A stretch of 21,881 nucleotides of DNA, taken from an uncultured Clostridium sp. Lineage in GTDB: Bacteria > Bacillota_A > Clostridia > TANB77 > CAG-508. The stretch is taken from assembly GCA_951800935.1 (NCBI GenBank), contig CATOLW010000003.1, positions 1 through 21,881 on the forward strand, read 5' to 3'. Made by a program: the position numbers and the translations under genes. The notes beneath the pieces were generated by a model that saw nothing but the letters and a program-made list of their open reading frames with translations, ran no database searches and was not told where the DNA came from. Shown piece by piece: positions 1 through 8,223 of the stretch. Within the stretch, counting starts at the first letter, position 1, and every line of letters begins with the position of its first letter.

Positions 1-44
1 TAAATCATAAAATTGAATTAACTAAAAAAAGAATAAAAAAGAAT

Positions 45-75
45 AAAAAAGACTTGAAATGACCAAGTCTTTTTT
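45..75 (+). terminator. Intrinsic terminator of the gene upstream of the window
   Basis: Arms AAAAAAGACTTG (45-56) and CAAGTCTTTTTT (64-75) are perfectly complementary around a 7-base loop and end in a T run. It presumably ends a plus-strand gene that lies outside the window. The -35 box of the next promoter sits inside this hairpin. Confidence 0.75.
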
Positions 76-82
76 ATATAAT
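54..82 (+). promoter_or_regulatory. Sigma-A type promoter for the receiver-GGDEF gene
   Basis: TTGAAA (54-59), a 17-base spacer and TATAAT (77-82) fit the vegetative consensus closely. The predicted transcript would begin about 20 bases before the ATG at 112. The -35 and spacer overlap the terminator hairpin at 45-75. Confidence 0.65.
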
Positions 83-111
83 GGAAAAAAAGCGAGAGAG
101 GAAGAATACAT

Positions 112-1035
112 ATGATGCAAGATATATATATAATTGATGACGATGACGCATCAATTGTTATTTTTAGAGAACTATTTAAAAATGACCCAGAATATAAATT
201 TACCAGTGTTAAAACAGAACAAATCGATATAGCCTTAAAAAACATTCCATCCCTAATTGTCATTAACGAAGATGCTATAGACCGTAATGTAGTAGACTTA
301 TGTAGAAAAATACGAAAAGACGAAGACAACACCATAACACCAGTTATTGTAGTTTCTTCAAAAGGAGAAAGAGAACATAGGCTAAGTATTTTGCAAGAAT
401 CAATTGAATACTTCATTAAAAAACCAGTAGATGAACAATATCTGTATCACACCGTAAAAAACTTAAACAGATTATTAGCGACGAATAGAAGAATCAGTCC
501 ACTAACAGGACTACCAGGAAATGTACAAATTCATGCAGAATTAAAAAAGAGAATTTTAAGAAAAGAAGCATTTTGTGTCTTATACTTGGATTTAGATAAT
601 TTCAAAGCCTATAATGATGTATATGGTTTCTTAAAAGGAGATGAAATTATAGAATTTACAGCAGAAACCATTATCAATTGTATACACGGAAGTGGAATGG
701 AAGACACTTTCATTGGGCACATTGGAGGAGATGACTTTGTAGCCTTAATCCCAGGAAGTATATGTGAAAAACTATGTCAGAATATATTAGCATACTTTGA
801 CCATAATGTAAAGAAATATTTTACAGAAGATGACTTAGAAAAAGGCTACATTGAAGTAGCCAACCGAAAAGGAATTATTGAACAATTTCCATTAACTTCA
901 CTTTCTATTGGAGTAGTAGTAGCCGATGTAGGAAGATTTAGCAACATCTTAGAAATCGGAGAGATAGGAGCCCAAGTAAAACATGCAGCTAAATCTGTTA
1001 TGGGAAGTAGTTATGCAGTAGATAGAAGAAAGTAA
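112..1035 (+). CDS. Response-regulator-like receiver fused to a GGDEF domain (putative diguanylate cyclase)
   Basis: 307 residues. The N-terminal ~120 residues look like a CheY-type receiver: an acidic cluster at D9-D12 and the conserved Lys-Pro near residue 105 (FIKKPV). The usual phospho-acceptor Asp on strand beta-3 is replaced by N52 (LIVINEDA), with D54 nearby. The C-terminal half starts with a GGDEF-family entry motif (SPLTGLPGN), followed by YLDLDNFKAYND and a signature reading GGDDF instead of GGDEF or GGEEF. Known for the family: GGDEF domains make cyclic di-GMP from two GTP. Inference: a cytoplasmic signalling protein whose receiver may not be phosphorylated normally and whose cyclase site is non-canonical, so activity is uncertain. 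An AGAGAGGAAG ribosome site precedes ATG 112; the adjacent ATG at 115 is equally possible. It appears monocistronic, with its own promoter and terminator. Confidence 0.85.
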   Translation: MMQDIYIIDDDDASIVIFRELFKNDPEYKFTSVKTEQIDIALKNIPSLIVINEDAIDRNVVDLCRKIRKDEDNTITPVIVVSSKGEREHRLSILQESIEYFIKKPVDEQYLYHTVKNLNRLLATNRRISPLTGLPGNVQIHAELKKRILRKEAFCVLYLDLDNFKAYNDVYGFLKGDEIIEFTAETIINCIHGSGMEDTFIGHIGGDDFVALIPGSICEKLCQNILAYFDHNVKKYFTEDDLEKGYIEVANRKGIIEQFPLTSLSIGVVVADVGRFSNILEIGEIGAQVKHAAKSVMGSSYAVDRRK

Positions 1036-1042
1036 TAAAAAG

Positions 1043-1076
1043 AAAAAGCAATTGGAAATGCAACCAATTGCTTTTT
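1043..1076 (+). terminator. Intrinsic terminator after the GGDEF gene
   Basis: Arms AAAAAGCAATTGG (1043-1055) and CCAATTGCTTTTT (1064-1076) pair perfectly over 13 bp around an 8-base loop, starting 8 bases after the stop codon. Confidence 0.9.
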
Positions 1077-1132
1077 AAGTTTCTTTAGAAAGAACAAGTG
1101 GTTTAATTACTGCGACAAATAATGTAAACTTG

Positions 1133-1161
1133 TTGATAGTTTTTGCAATTTTTGATACAAT
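1133..1161 (+). promoter_or_regulatory. Sigma-A type promoter with extended -10 for the prepilin-like gene
   Basis: TTGATA (1133-1138), 17-base spacer, TACAAT (1156-1161). A TG dinucleotide (1153-1154) one base before the -10 gives an extended -10 element. The leader to the ATG at 1237 is about 70 bases. Confidence 0.65.
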
Positions 1162-1236
1162 GCAAACATAAAAAGTATACTGCAATTAAAAATAGTAAAT
1201 ACAAAAACAAAAGAAAAAGATAGAAGGAGAAAAGAA

Positions 1237-2748
1237 ATGACCAATAAAACCAATTTAAAAAACATGAACAAGGGAATAACCTTAATTGCATTAGTAATAA
1301 CCATCATTGTCTTATTAATCTTAGCAGGAATATCGATTGCAACATTAACAGGACAAAATGGAGTACTAACCAAAGCAAGTATAGCCCAAGAAGAAAGTAA
1401 AAAAGCAGAATACAAAGAAATATTAGAATTAATAGGAAATGGAATAAAACCAGAAAAAACTTTAGAACAATTAGATACGAAGACATTTATGGATCGTTAT
1501 GAAGAAAAAATAAGAGAAAAAATAAAAGAAGGAGAAAATTTAGAAGGAGCTAATGCAGAAAGAATAAGTGATAGTATCATCCGAGTAATTACCAAAGAAG
1601 GATATGTTTATCGAATAACAGAAAATGAAGTAACATATCTTGGGAAATATGGAGAAAATGAACCACCACCAGATTTACAAGAAACCGATTTGGATTTTAT
1701 TCTTGATCCAGTAGGATATACAAATCAAGATGTAACAATAGAAATAAAATCAACAATAAATATAGACGGCTATATTTTACAATATTCAACTGATGGAATA
1801 AACTGGACAAATTATAAAGAAAAAATAATTTTTAATGAAAATGGAACAATTCATGCTAGATTAGCTAAGGAAACAGGTGAGACAGGAGGAGTAGCAAGTA
1901 AAGTAATCGATACAATTGAAAGAGATTTACCAAATGAGGCAAACATTGTATTTAGTAAATCGTCTGTAGCAGTAAAAGAAGAACTAAAAGCAACAGTCAC
2001 ACAAAGTGACGTTGGAAAGAGTGGATTAGCAATAGAAAATTGTAGATATATTTTTACAACAGTTGATACACCACTTGGAACAGATTCTTCTAGTTATACT
2101 GGAGGAATATTTACACAGGATACAGAAATAATAACATTAGATACCAACCAATTGGGAGATTATTATTTACATGTGCTAACAGTAGATAAAGCAGGAAATA
2201 AGAAAGAAACAATATCACAAAAAGTGCATTGTTATCAAACAACTTATTATTTACAAGGTTCTAATACTTATAATAGTATAACAGGAGGCTATACATCAAA
2301 AGGGGTAGCACCCCGTTCTTCTGGGAGGAATGATTTTGCCTATGGGACAAATTCAGCATGGGCAAAAGGAAATTACTACTTAGGAGCTTGTCGAGCTGAT
2401 TCGATAACCGTTGCCTCAACAGTAAAAGCAATTGATTTAACCAATATTAATACCTTATATTGTGACTGGTTGCTATATGATGATGGAGCAGAAAAGTGTA
2501 GATATGGTTTTGGCGTTTCTTCATCACCTTGTAGTGCGACTTGGGCATTTAACAAATATAAAGAAAGAATAACTACAGACAAAACACAAATGTCTTCATT
2601 TGAAACAATTTCTTTAGATGTGTCTGATTTAAAAGGTAGTTATTATATAAGACTTCATTGCGAAAGAGTCTATACAAGTGGAACAGATAGTGATGGTGCT
2701 ACTTGGCACACCTGTTATTTAGGATTTAAAAATATTTATGGAAGATAA
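1237..2748 (+). CDS. Prepilin-like secreted protein with Ig-like domains
   Basis: 503 residues. The N-terminus is a type IV prepilin/pseudopilin leader: a short basic segment, K12-G13, then a hydrophobic stretch (ITLIALVITIIVLLILAG) that would form the pilin helix after prepilin peptidase cuts behind G13. Position +5 of the mature protein is Ala instead of the usual Glu. After a charged helical segment (about 45-140) come two beta-rich Ig-like stretches. The first (about 148-228) has the YILQYSTDGINWTNY pattern common in Firmicutes surface proteins; the second spans about 230-335. The C-terminal ~150 residues are rich in Tyr, Ser, Gly and Cys and match no family I recognise. Inference: an exported, membrane- or pilus-associated adhesin-like protein. 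No pilus assembly genes are in the window. AGAAGGAGA (1222-1230) supports ATG 1237; M10 (1264) is a less likely start. Confidence 0.7.
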   Translation: MTNKTNLKNMNKGITLIALVITIIVLLILAGISIATLTGQNGVLTKASIAQEESKKAEYKEILELIGNGIKPEKTLEQLDTKTFMDRYEEKIREKIKEGENLEGANAERISDSIIRVITKEGYVYRITENEVTYLGKYGENEPPPDLQETDLDFILDPVGYTNQDVTIEIKSTINIDGYILQYSTDGINWTNYKEKIIFNENGTIHARLAKETGETGGVASKVIDTIERDLPNEANIVFSKSSVAVKEELKATVTQSDVGKSGLAIENCRYIFTTVDTPLGTDSSSYTGGIFTQDTEIITLDTNQLGDYYLHVLTVDKAGNKKETISQKVHCYQTTYYLQGSNTYNSITGGYTSKGVAPRSSGRNDFAYGTNSAWAKGNYYLGACRADSITVASTVKAIDLTNINTLYCDWLLYDDGAEKCRYGFGVSSSPCSATWAFNKYKERITTDKTQMSSFETISLDVSDLKGSYYIRLHCERVYTSGTDSDGATWHTCYLGFKNIYGR

Positions 2749-2754
2749 AATAAG

Positions 2755-2790
2755 AAAATCACAAGAAAAATATAAATCTTGTGATTTTTT
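2755..2790 (+). terminator. Intrinsic terminator after the prepilin-like gene
   Basis: AAAATCACAAG (2755-2765) pairs with CTTGTGATTTT (2778-2788) around a 12-base loop and runs into T residues, 6 bases after the stop. Confidence 0.85.
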
Positions 2791-2900
2791 GTTATAAAAC
2801 TGTAAAAAAATGTGAAACAAAGAAGGATTTATGTAAAATGCGTCGAATAATATAACTATGTACATTAATTTGAAATATAAGAAAAGAAAGTGAGGGAAAA

Positions 2901-4682
2901 ATGCAACGATATAGTGATGAAATCATAGATGAAGTAAGACAAACCAATGATATTGTAGATATTATATCACAATATGTGCATCTAAAAAGAAGTGGCAGAA
3001 ACTTCTTTGGACTATGTCCATTTCATAACGAAAAATCGCCATCTTTTTCCGTATCACCAGATAAGCAAATATTTCATTGTTTTGGCTGTGGTGTAGGAGG
3101 AAATGTATTTACCTTTTTAACCAAAATAGAAGGTATCAATTTCATTGAAGCGGTACAAACCTTAGCAGAAAGATCCAATATACAACTACCAACTTTAAAC
3201 AGCAATGGAGACTCAGCAAAAGAGTTATTAAAATCTAAAGTATATAAAGTAAACGAATTTACAGCAAACTATTACCATCAAAATTTATACAAACCAGAAT
3301 CAAAGATAGCACAAGAATATATAAAAAAAAGAAAATTAACAAATGAAACTTTACAATCTTTCCAAATTGGATATTCAGGAAAATTTGATGAATTATATCA
3401 AGAATTAAAAAAGCAAGGATTTGAAGAACCAGAAATTTTAGAATCAGGATTAGTCAACAAAAACGAAAAAGGGCAATACATAGATAGATATCGAAGTAGA
3501 CTCATATTTCCCATTTGTGATAGCAGAGGAAGAGTCATTGCATTTGGAGGAAGAGTATTAGACGATTCTAAACCCAAATATATCAATTCGCCTGAAAATG
3601 TTGTTTACAGTAAAGGAAGGAATTTATTTGGACTAAATGTTGCCAAAAAAGGCGATACCAAACAAATTTTAGTAGTAGAAGGCTATATGGATGTTATATC
3701 ACTTCATCAAAGAGGAATTACCAATGTAATAGCACCATTAGGAACAGCCTTAACACAGCAACAAGGATGGTTACTACGAAAAAGTTCAGAAAAAATCATA
3801 TTAAGTTTTGATTCTGATGAAGCAGGATTAATGGCAAAAATGAGAGCATTAGATATTTTACAAGACATGGGTTGTGACATTAGAATCTTACAAATGGAAG
3901 GTGCTAAAGACCCAGATGAATACATTATCAAATATGGAAACGCAAGATTTCATAATTTGATAGAAAAAGCACTTTCTGTGATAGAATTCAAAGTAAAAAT
4001 ACTAAAACAAAATTTAAATTTAGAAGTTGTTAATGACAAAATCAAATTTTTAAACGAAATTGCAAAACTAATTGCTAAAGTTGACAATACCATAGAAAGA
4101 GAAGTTTATATTGAAAAAATTGCAAAAGAATATGAGATATCCAAAGAAGCCATTTATGCAGAAGTAAATAAATTAGCTTATGTAGGAGCCAAAAGTGAAA
4201 AAGCTTTAGAAAAAGCAAAACCAGTAAGACATGCTAAAGGAATAGAAGAAAAAGAAATACCACAGGCAATAAAAAAACGAGAAAATACAGTAATATCAAT
4301 TCTATTAACAGGAGATGTTAACATCTTTCAAGTGATCCAACAAAATATTAAAGTAGCGGATTTTAAAGATAGAATTAACCAAGAAATTGCAAAAAAATTG
4401 TATGAAGAATTAGAAAAGGGAAATAGTAATATAAATAGTATATTAGATATGCTAGGAGAAGAAGAGCAAAATCATATGACAGAAATTATGGCAGATGATT
4501 ATGAAATACAAGATATTGAAAAAGCAATAGATGACATCATGCAAAGTTATGAAAAAGACAAGTTAAATAATCGTAAATTTGAAATTTTAGAAGCGTTAGA
4601 AAGCAATTTAGAAGCAAAACAAAAAAAGGAATTAGAAAAAGAATTAAGCGAAGTTATTATTCGATTGGCAAAAATCAAATAA
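2901..4682 (+). CDS. dnaG: DNA primase DnaG
   Basis: 593 residues, the usual length for bacterial primase. It makes the RNA primers for replication. The N-terminal zinc-binding domain shows C39-x2-H42 and C60-x2-C63 within the LCPFHNEKSPSF...FHCFGCG pattern. The catalytic core carries the YSKGRNLFGLN segment and the Toprim fold, with E260 (VVEGYMDV) and D304/D306 (SFDSDEAG) as metal ligands. The C-terminal ~170 residues, charged and helical, correspond to the helicase-binding region. A GTGAGGG ribosome site precedes ATG 2901. The gene lies 51 bases upstream of rpoD, the classic primase-sigma pairing. No strong promoter was found between 2790 and 2901; the best -10 (TATAAC at 2851) has a poor -35. 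Confidence 0.98.
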   Translation: MQRYSDEIIDEVRQTNDIVDIISQYVHLKRSGRNFFGLCPFHNEKSPSFSVSPDKQIFHCFGCGVGGNVFTFLTKIEGINFIEAVQTLAERSNIQLPTLNSNGDSAKELLKSKVYKVNEFTANYYHQNLYKPESKIAQEYIKKRKLTNETLQSFQIGYSGKFDELYQELKKQGFEEPEILESGLVNKNEKGQYIDRYRSRLIFPICDSRGRVIAFGGRVLDDSKPKYINSPENVVYSKGRNLFGLNVAKKGDTKQILVVEGYMDVISLHQRGITNVIAPLGTALTQQQGWLLRKSSEKIILSFDSDEAGLMAKMRALDILQDMGCDIRILQMEGAKDPDEYIIKYGNARFHNLIEKALSVIEFKVKILKQNLNLEVVNDKIKFLNEIAKLIAKVDNTIEREVYIEKIAKEYEISKEAIYAEVNKLAYVGAKSEKALEKAKPVRHAKGIEEKEIPQAIKKRENTVISILLTGDVNIFQVIQQNIKVADFKDRINQEIAKKLYEELEKGNSNINSILDMLGEEEQNHMTEIMADDYEIQDIEKAIDDIMQSYEKDKLNNRKFEILEALESNLEAKQKKELEKELSEVIIRLAKIK

Positions 4683-4733
4683 AGGTAAATTTTTAAAATA
4701 AAAGAACCTTGGGTAAAGGGAAGGGGTAAAAAA

Positions 4734-6080
4734 ATGGCAAAGAAAAAAGAAGAATTAGAAAAAGAACTAAAGGGTAAGAAAAAAGTAACGCCAAAAAAGG
4801 AAACAAAGAAAAAAGAAAAGATAAAAACAGAAGAAACCAAGACAAAGAAGAAAAAAGAAGAAAAAAATATAAAAGAGGAAAAATCTAAAAAAATAGAACA
4901 AGCAAGAAAAGTGGCAAAAAAGAAAATAGAGGACAAAAAAGTTAAAAACGAAGAAATAGAACCAAAAGAAGAAAAAACAGAAGAAACCCAACAAGAAAGT
5001 AAAATAAAAGAAGAAAAAGTAAATAGTATTCTTAAAAAAGCAAAAGAAAAAGGTCAAATAACCTATGGAGATTTAGCAACAGAATTAGACGATGTTAATC
5101 CAGAACAAATTGACCAAGTTTTTGATGCTTTTGAAGAATTAGGAGTAGACTTACTATCTGATGAATTAGAAGAAGAACCAGATATTGAAGACTTAAAAGA
5201 AGTAGAAGATTTAAAATTAGATGAAATAACAGATACAACTTATGAAGGAATTAATGTAGATGACCCTGTTAGAATGTATTTAAGAGAAATAGGAAGAATC
5301 CAATTATTAACATTTGAACAAGAGCTAGAACTTGCTAAAAAAATCCTAGATGGAGATGAAGAAGCAAAACAAGAATTAGCAGAATCTAACTTAAGATTGG
5401 TAGTAAGTATTGCTAAAAAGTATGTAGGTAGAGGAATGCTATTTTTGGATTTAATCCAAGAAGGAAATATGGGATTAATAAAGGCTGTCGAAAAATTCGA
5501 TTATACCAAAGGGTTTAAATTTAGTACGTATGCAACTTGGTGGATTAGACAAGCCATTACAAGAGCTATTGCTGACCAAGCAAGAACAATTAGAATACCA
5601 GTACACATGGTAGAAACCATTAATAAATTAATTAGAACTTCTAGACACTTATTACAACAGATGGGAAGAGAGCCAACCCCAGAAGAAATAGCAGCAGAAA
5701 TGGAAATTTCAGTAGAAAAAGTAATGGAAATCCAAAAAATTGCACAAGATCCAGTATCTTTGGAAACGCCAATTGGAGAAGAAGATGATAGTCATTTAGG
5801 AGATTTCATTCAAGATGATGACAGTCCAGCACCACATGATTCGGCAGCTTATACATTATTAAAAGAACAATTAGAAGATGTTATGAACACACTAGCCCCT
5901 AGAGAAGCAAAAGTATTAAAATTAAGATTTGGACTAGAGGATGGAAAAGCTAGAACACTAGAAGAGGTTGGACGTGAATTTGAAGTAACACGTGAAAGAA
6001 TTAGACAGATTGAAGCAAAGGCTTTAAGAAAGCTAAGACATCCTAGTAGGAGTAAGAAACTAAGAGACTACATGGGCTAA
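4734..6080 (+). CDS. rpoD: Primary sigma factor RpoD/SigA with long Lys/Glu-rich N-terminal extension
   Basis: 448 residues. It directs RNA polymerase to housekeeping promoters. Residues ~1-95 are an extremely Lys/Glu-rich, low-complexity stretch. Next come a region 1.1-like domain (about 96-145), region 1.2 ([11 protein letters not shown], 177-187), region 2 including the -10 reading and melting helix ([20 protein letters not shown], about 263-282), region 3 (about 290-370) and region 4 with the -35 helix-turn-helix ([20 protein letters not shown], about 408-427). Bacillus subtilis SigA is about 370 residues, so most of the extra length is the charged leader. GGGAAGGGG at 4719-4727 supports ATG 4734. 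Sigma-A promoters matching its expected specificity occur across the window. Confidence 0.97.
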   Translation: MAKKKEELEKELKGKKKVTPKKETKKKEKIKTEETKTKKKKEEKNIKEEKSKKIEQARKVAKKKIEDKKVKNEEIEPKEEKTEETQQESKIKEEKVNSILKKAKEKGQITYGDLATELDDVNPEQIDQVFDAFEELGVDLLSDELEEEPDIEDLKEVEDLKLDEITDTTYEGINVDDPVRMYLREIGRIQLLTFEQELELAKKILDGDEEAKQELAESNLRLVVSIAKKYVGRGMLFLDLIQEGNMGLIKAVEKFDYTKGFKFSTYATWWIRQAITRAIADQARTIRIPVHMVETINKLIRTSRHLLQQMGREPTPEEIAAEMEISVEKVMEIQKIAQDPVSLETPIGEEDDSHLGDFIQDDDSPAPHDSAAYTLLKEQLEDVMNTLAPREAKVLKLRFGLEDGKARTLEEVGREFEVTRERIRQIEAKALRKLRHPSRSKKLRDYMG

Positions 6081-6140
6081 AATTGGAAGAGTTGTTGTTA
6101 CTTTGTTTTTAATTTAAACTTTAAGATACGGAGGAGGAAA

Positions 6141-7205
6141 ATGAATCAAATTATAAATTTTGTAGCTGATTTAATAGCTGTGCAAGTAATTGATATAGCA
6201 ATTGCAGTTGGAATTATTTTACTTTTTAGAATTTTTAGTGGTACCATTTCATATATCATTATTAGAATGTTTAAAATAAAAGAAAAGAAAGCCAAAAACA
6301 TAAGAGAAAGTGCTTTTTATAGTCCATTGAAGGTGTTTTTCATCATTTTAGGTTTTTATTTAGCAATTGTATTTTTAAAAGAACCACTAAATATAACAAG
6401 TGAAATCATGATAATTGCTTATAAAGCGTTTATTATTATTAGTACAATTGCCTTTGCTAAAGGACTAGCCAAAAGCTTTACACCAAAATCTTCTTTGTAT
6501 AAAAAGATAAAAGAAAAGACAAGTGGCGATGTAGAAGATTCCATGTTTGATTTTGCTTTAAAAATCATTCGTGCCGTTATTTATGTTGTAGCAGCATTTA
6601 TAGTGATAACAGTATTAGGTGTTAACTTAAATGGATTAGTAGCAGGATTAGGAATTGGAGGAGTTATCTTTACATTAGCAGCACAAGATACAGCTAAAAA
6701 CTTATTTGCAGGAGTTATTGTATTTTTAGATAAACCGTTTATTGTAGGGGATTGGATTCAAGTAGATGCTTTTGAAGGAACAGTAGAAGATATTACTTTT
6801 CGAAGTACAAGAGTAAGAACTTTTGAAAATTCCGTCGTTAACATACCAAATTCTATAATTGCTAATGCTTCTATTATTAATTGGAGTAAAATGGAAAAAA
6901 GAAGATATCGTACCAATCTATGCATTGAACTAGATACTCCACTAGAGAAATTAGAAAAGTTTAAAACAAAAGTAGAAGATATGTTACAAACAAGAGATGC
7001 TATTTATGATGATTCTATTATTGTGAAATTTGATACCATTACAGATAATGGGTTAAATGTGCTAGTTTCTAGTTTTACAGATTCTGTAGACTATAAAACT
7101 TATCTAGCAGAAAAAGAAGACATTAATTATAAAATAATGAAAATTTTGCAGGAAGAAGAAATAGGATTAGCATATGATACAAAAACAATCCATATAAAAA
7201 AATAG
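6141..7205 (+). CDS. MscS-family mechanosensitive ion channel
   Basis: 354 residues. MscS-type channels sit in the cytoplasmic membrane and release solutes on hypo-osmotic shock. Hydrophobic helices occur near residues 13-42, 62-80, 87-106 and 143-160. The pore-lining TM3 has the Gly/Ala-rich pattern GLVAGLGIGGVIFTLAAQ (165-182), followed by DTAKNLFAGVIVFLDKPFIVGD, the diagnostic MscS signature leading into the beta domain. The C-terminal ~150 residues form the cytoplasmic vestibule. ATG 6141 is preceded by GGAGGAGG (6130-6137). The gene follows rpoD after 60 bases with no clear terminator between, so read-through from the dnaG-rpoD unit is possible. Confidence 0.93.
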   Translation: MNQIINFVADLIAVQVIDIAIAVGIILLFRIFSGTISYIIIRMFKIKEKKAKNIRESAFYSPLKVFFIILGFYLAIVFLKEPLNITSEIMIIAYKAFIIISTIAFAKGLAKSFTPKSSLYKKIKEKTSGDVEDSMFDFALKIIRAVIYVVAAFIVITVLGVNLNGLVAGLGIGGVIFTLAAQDTAKNLFAGVIVFLDKPFIVGDWIQVDAFEGTVEDITFRSTRVRTFENSVVNIPNSIIANASIINWSKMEKRRYRTNLCIELDTPLEKLEKFKTKVEDMLQTRDAIYDDSIIVKFDTITDNGLNVLVSSFTDSVDYKTYLAEKEDINYKIMKILQEEEIGLAYDTKTIHIKK

Positions 7206-7230
7206 GAGCCTTTTAGATAAGGGCTCCTAT
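7202..7230 (-). terminator. Intrinsic terminator of the minus-strand small membrane protein gene
   Basis: Arms ATAGGAGCC (7202-7210) and GGCTCCTAT (7222-7230) pair perfectly over 9 bp. On the minus strand the stem is followed by TTTTTT, while on the plus strand it is followed by A residues, so it terminates leftward transcription. It overlaps the stop codons of both the MscS gene (7203-7205) and the small gene (7213-7215). Confidence 0.7.
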
Positions 7231-7389
7231 AAAAAAGAGAAATAGGGGAGAAATTAACAATAGAGCTACCCCTAAGAGTAAAATTGTTTTTGAATGCTTT
7301 ACCATCCGTGAGTTGCCTCCTGCGCACATACCTATCATCCCACCAATTATCAGGATAACAGAAAGCCGTAGTAGTAAAATAGCTAACAT
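7213..7389 (-). CDS. Small two-helix membrane protein, unknown function
   Basis: 58 residues, found by translating the minus strand. It starts MLAILLLRLSVILIIGGM, has a short polar loop (AGGNSRMVKHSK) and ends in a second hydrophobic helix (TILLLGVALLLISPLFLFF). It has a full expression context: promoter TTGCAT-N17-TATAAT just upstream, an AGGAGG site 7 bases before the ATG, and an intrinsic terminator at its end. An ATG 4 bases further upstream opens a different frame of 88 codons, but lies only 3 bases from the ribosome site and encodes an unremarkable polar sequence, so this frame is preferred. It contains two in-frame CGG codons, which is unusual here. I do not recognise the family; a role in the membrane is the only supported inference. 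Confidence 0.65.
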   Translation of the reverse strand: MLAILLLRLSVILIIGGMIGMCAGGNSRMVKHSKTILLLGVALLLISPLFLFFIGALI

Positions 7390-7423
7390 TCATGTACCTC
7401 CTTTTTGAGACTATATTTGTTCA

Positions 7424-7452
7424 ATTATACCATAAAATAGAGAAAAATGCAA
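7424..7452 (-). promoter_or_regulatory. Sigma-A type promoter for the small membrane protein gene
   Basis: On the minus strand TTGCAT (7452-7447), a 17-base spacer and TATAAT (7429-7424) lie about 35 bases before the ATG at 7389. Confidence 0.6.
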
Positions 7453-7484
7453 AGAAAATTCACAATACCGACACAAACAACCGC

Positions 7485-7490
7485 TATAAT
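7485..7490 (+). promoter_or_regulatory. Candidate -10 element for the two-component operon
   Basis: A perfect TATAAT lies 34 bases before the regulator ATG. There is no convincing -35 at 16-18 bases; TTCACA (7459-7464) sits 20 bases away. Transcription may need an activator, or this call may be wrong. Confidence 0.35.
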
Positions 7491-7524
7491 ATAAAGAAAA
7501 GCAAGAAAAGCAGGAGTGATAAAA

Positions 7525-8202
7525 ATGCCAAATAATTGTATATTAGTTGTAGATGACGAAAACAGAATGAGAAAGCTCATCAAAGACTTCCTAAAAGCAA
7601 AAGGATATAGTATTTTAGAGGCAGAAGACGGAGAAAAAGCATTAGAAGTTTTTGAAGAAAATAAAAATAAAATCATGCTAATTTTATTAGATGTTATGAT
7701 GCCAAAATTAGATGGATGGTCTGTTCTTCGACAAATTAGACAAGAATCCAAAGTGCCAATTATCATGTTAACAGCAAGAGGAGAAGAACAAGATGAATTA
7801 TTTGGATTCGAATTAGGAGTTGACGAATACATAAGCAAACCATTTAGCCCTAAAATACTAGTAGCAAGGGTAGAGGCGATTTTAAAAAGAACGACCAAAG
7901 AAACGACAGAAGTAAAAAAATATGCAGGAATTGAAATAGATAAAGAAGGAAGAACCGTAAAAGTAGAGGGAAAAGCAATTGAGCTAAGTTTAAGAGAATA
8001 TGAACTTTTAATTTATTTAATTGAGAACGAAAACATAGCTTTATCCAGAGATAAAATTTTAAACAATGTATGGAACTATGATTATTATGGAGATTCTAGA
8101 ACCATTGATAGTCATATAAAAAAGATAAGACACAAATTAGGAAAAAAAGGAAAATACATCAAAACCATGAGAGGCGTTGGCTATAAGTTTGAAGTTAAAT
8201 AA
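7525..8202 (+). CDS. OmpR/PhoB-family response regulator
   Basis: 225 residues. A cytoplasmic DNA-binding regulator phosphorylated by the histidine kinase encoded 21 bases downstream. The receiver domain (about 1-118) has the acidic pair D10/D11 (VVDDEN), phospho-acceptor D56 (LLLDVMMPK), T83 (MLTAR) and K105 (SKPF). The C-terminal winged helix (about 130-225) has LSLREYELLIYL, the recognition-helix region DSRTIDSHIKKIRHKLG and the closing GVGYKF typical of the OmpR family. I place the start at ATG 7525, because the in-frame GTG at 7516 lies within the AGGAG ribosome site (7512-7516). Targets cannot be told from sequence. Confidence 0.95.
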   Translation: MPNNCILVVDDENRMRKLIKDFLKAKGYSILEAEDGEKALEVFEENKNKIMLILLDVMMPKLDGWSVLRQIRQESKVPIIMLTARGEEQDELFGFELGVDEYISKPFSPKILVARVEAILKRTTKETTEVKKYAGIEIDKEGRTVKVEGKAIELSLREYELLIYLIENENIALSRDKILNNVWNYDYYGDSRTIDSHIKKIRHKLGKKGKYIKTMRGVGYKFEVK

Positions 8203-8223
8203 AAAAAGAGAGGAAAAGAAAAA

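Noticed and set aside
2826..2856. Possible dnaG promoter (TTTATG-N17-TATAAC)
   Set aside because: The -35 match is too poor to list as a feature.
4547..5057. Two long minus-strand ORFs opposite dnaG and rpoD, rich in Phe and Ser
   Set aside because: They are antisense shadows of Lys/Glu-rich coding sequence; no ribosome sites and no family resemblance.
7127..7393. 88-codon minus-strand ORF starting at ATG 7393
   Set aside because: It lies only 3 bases from the ribosome site and encodes no recognisable feature; the frame starting at 7389 has better spacing, two membrane helices and a fitting terminator.
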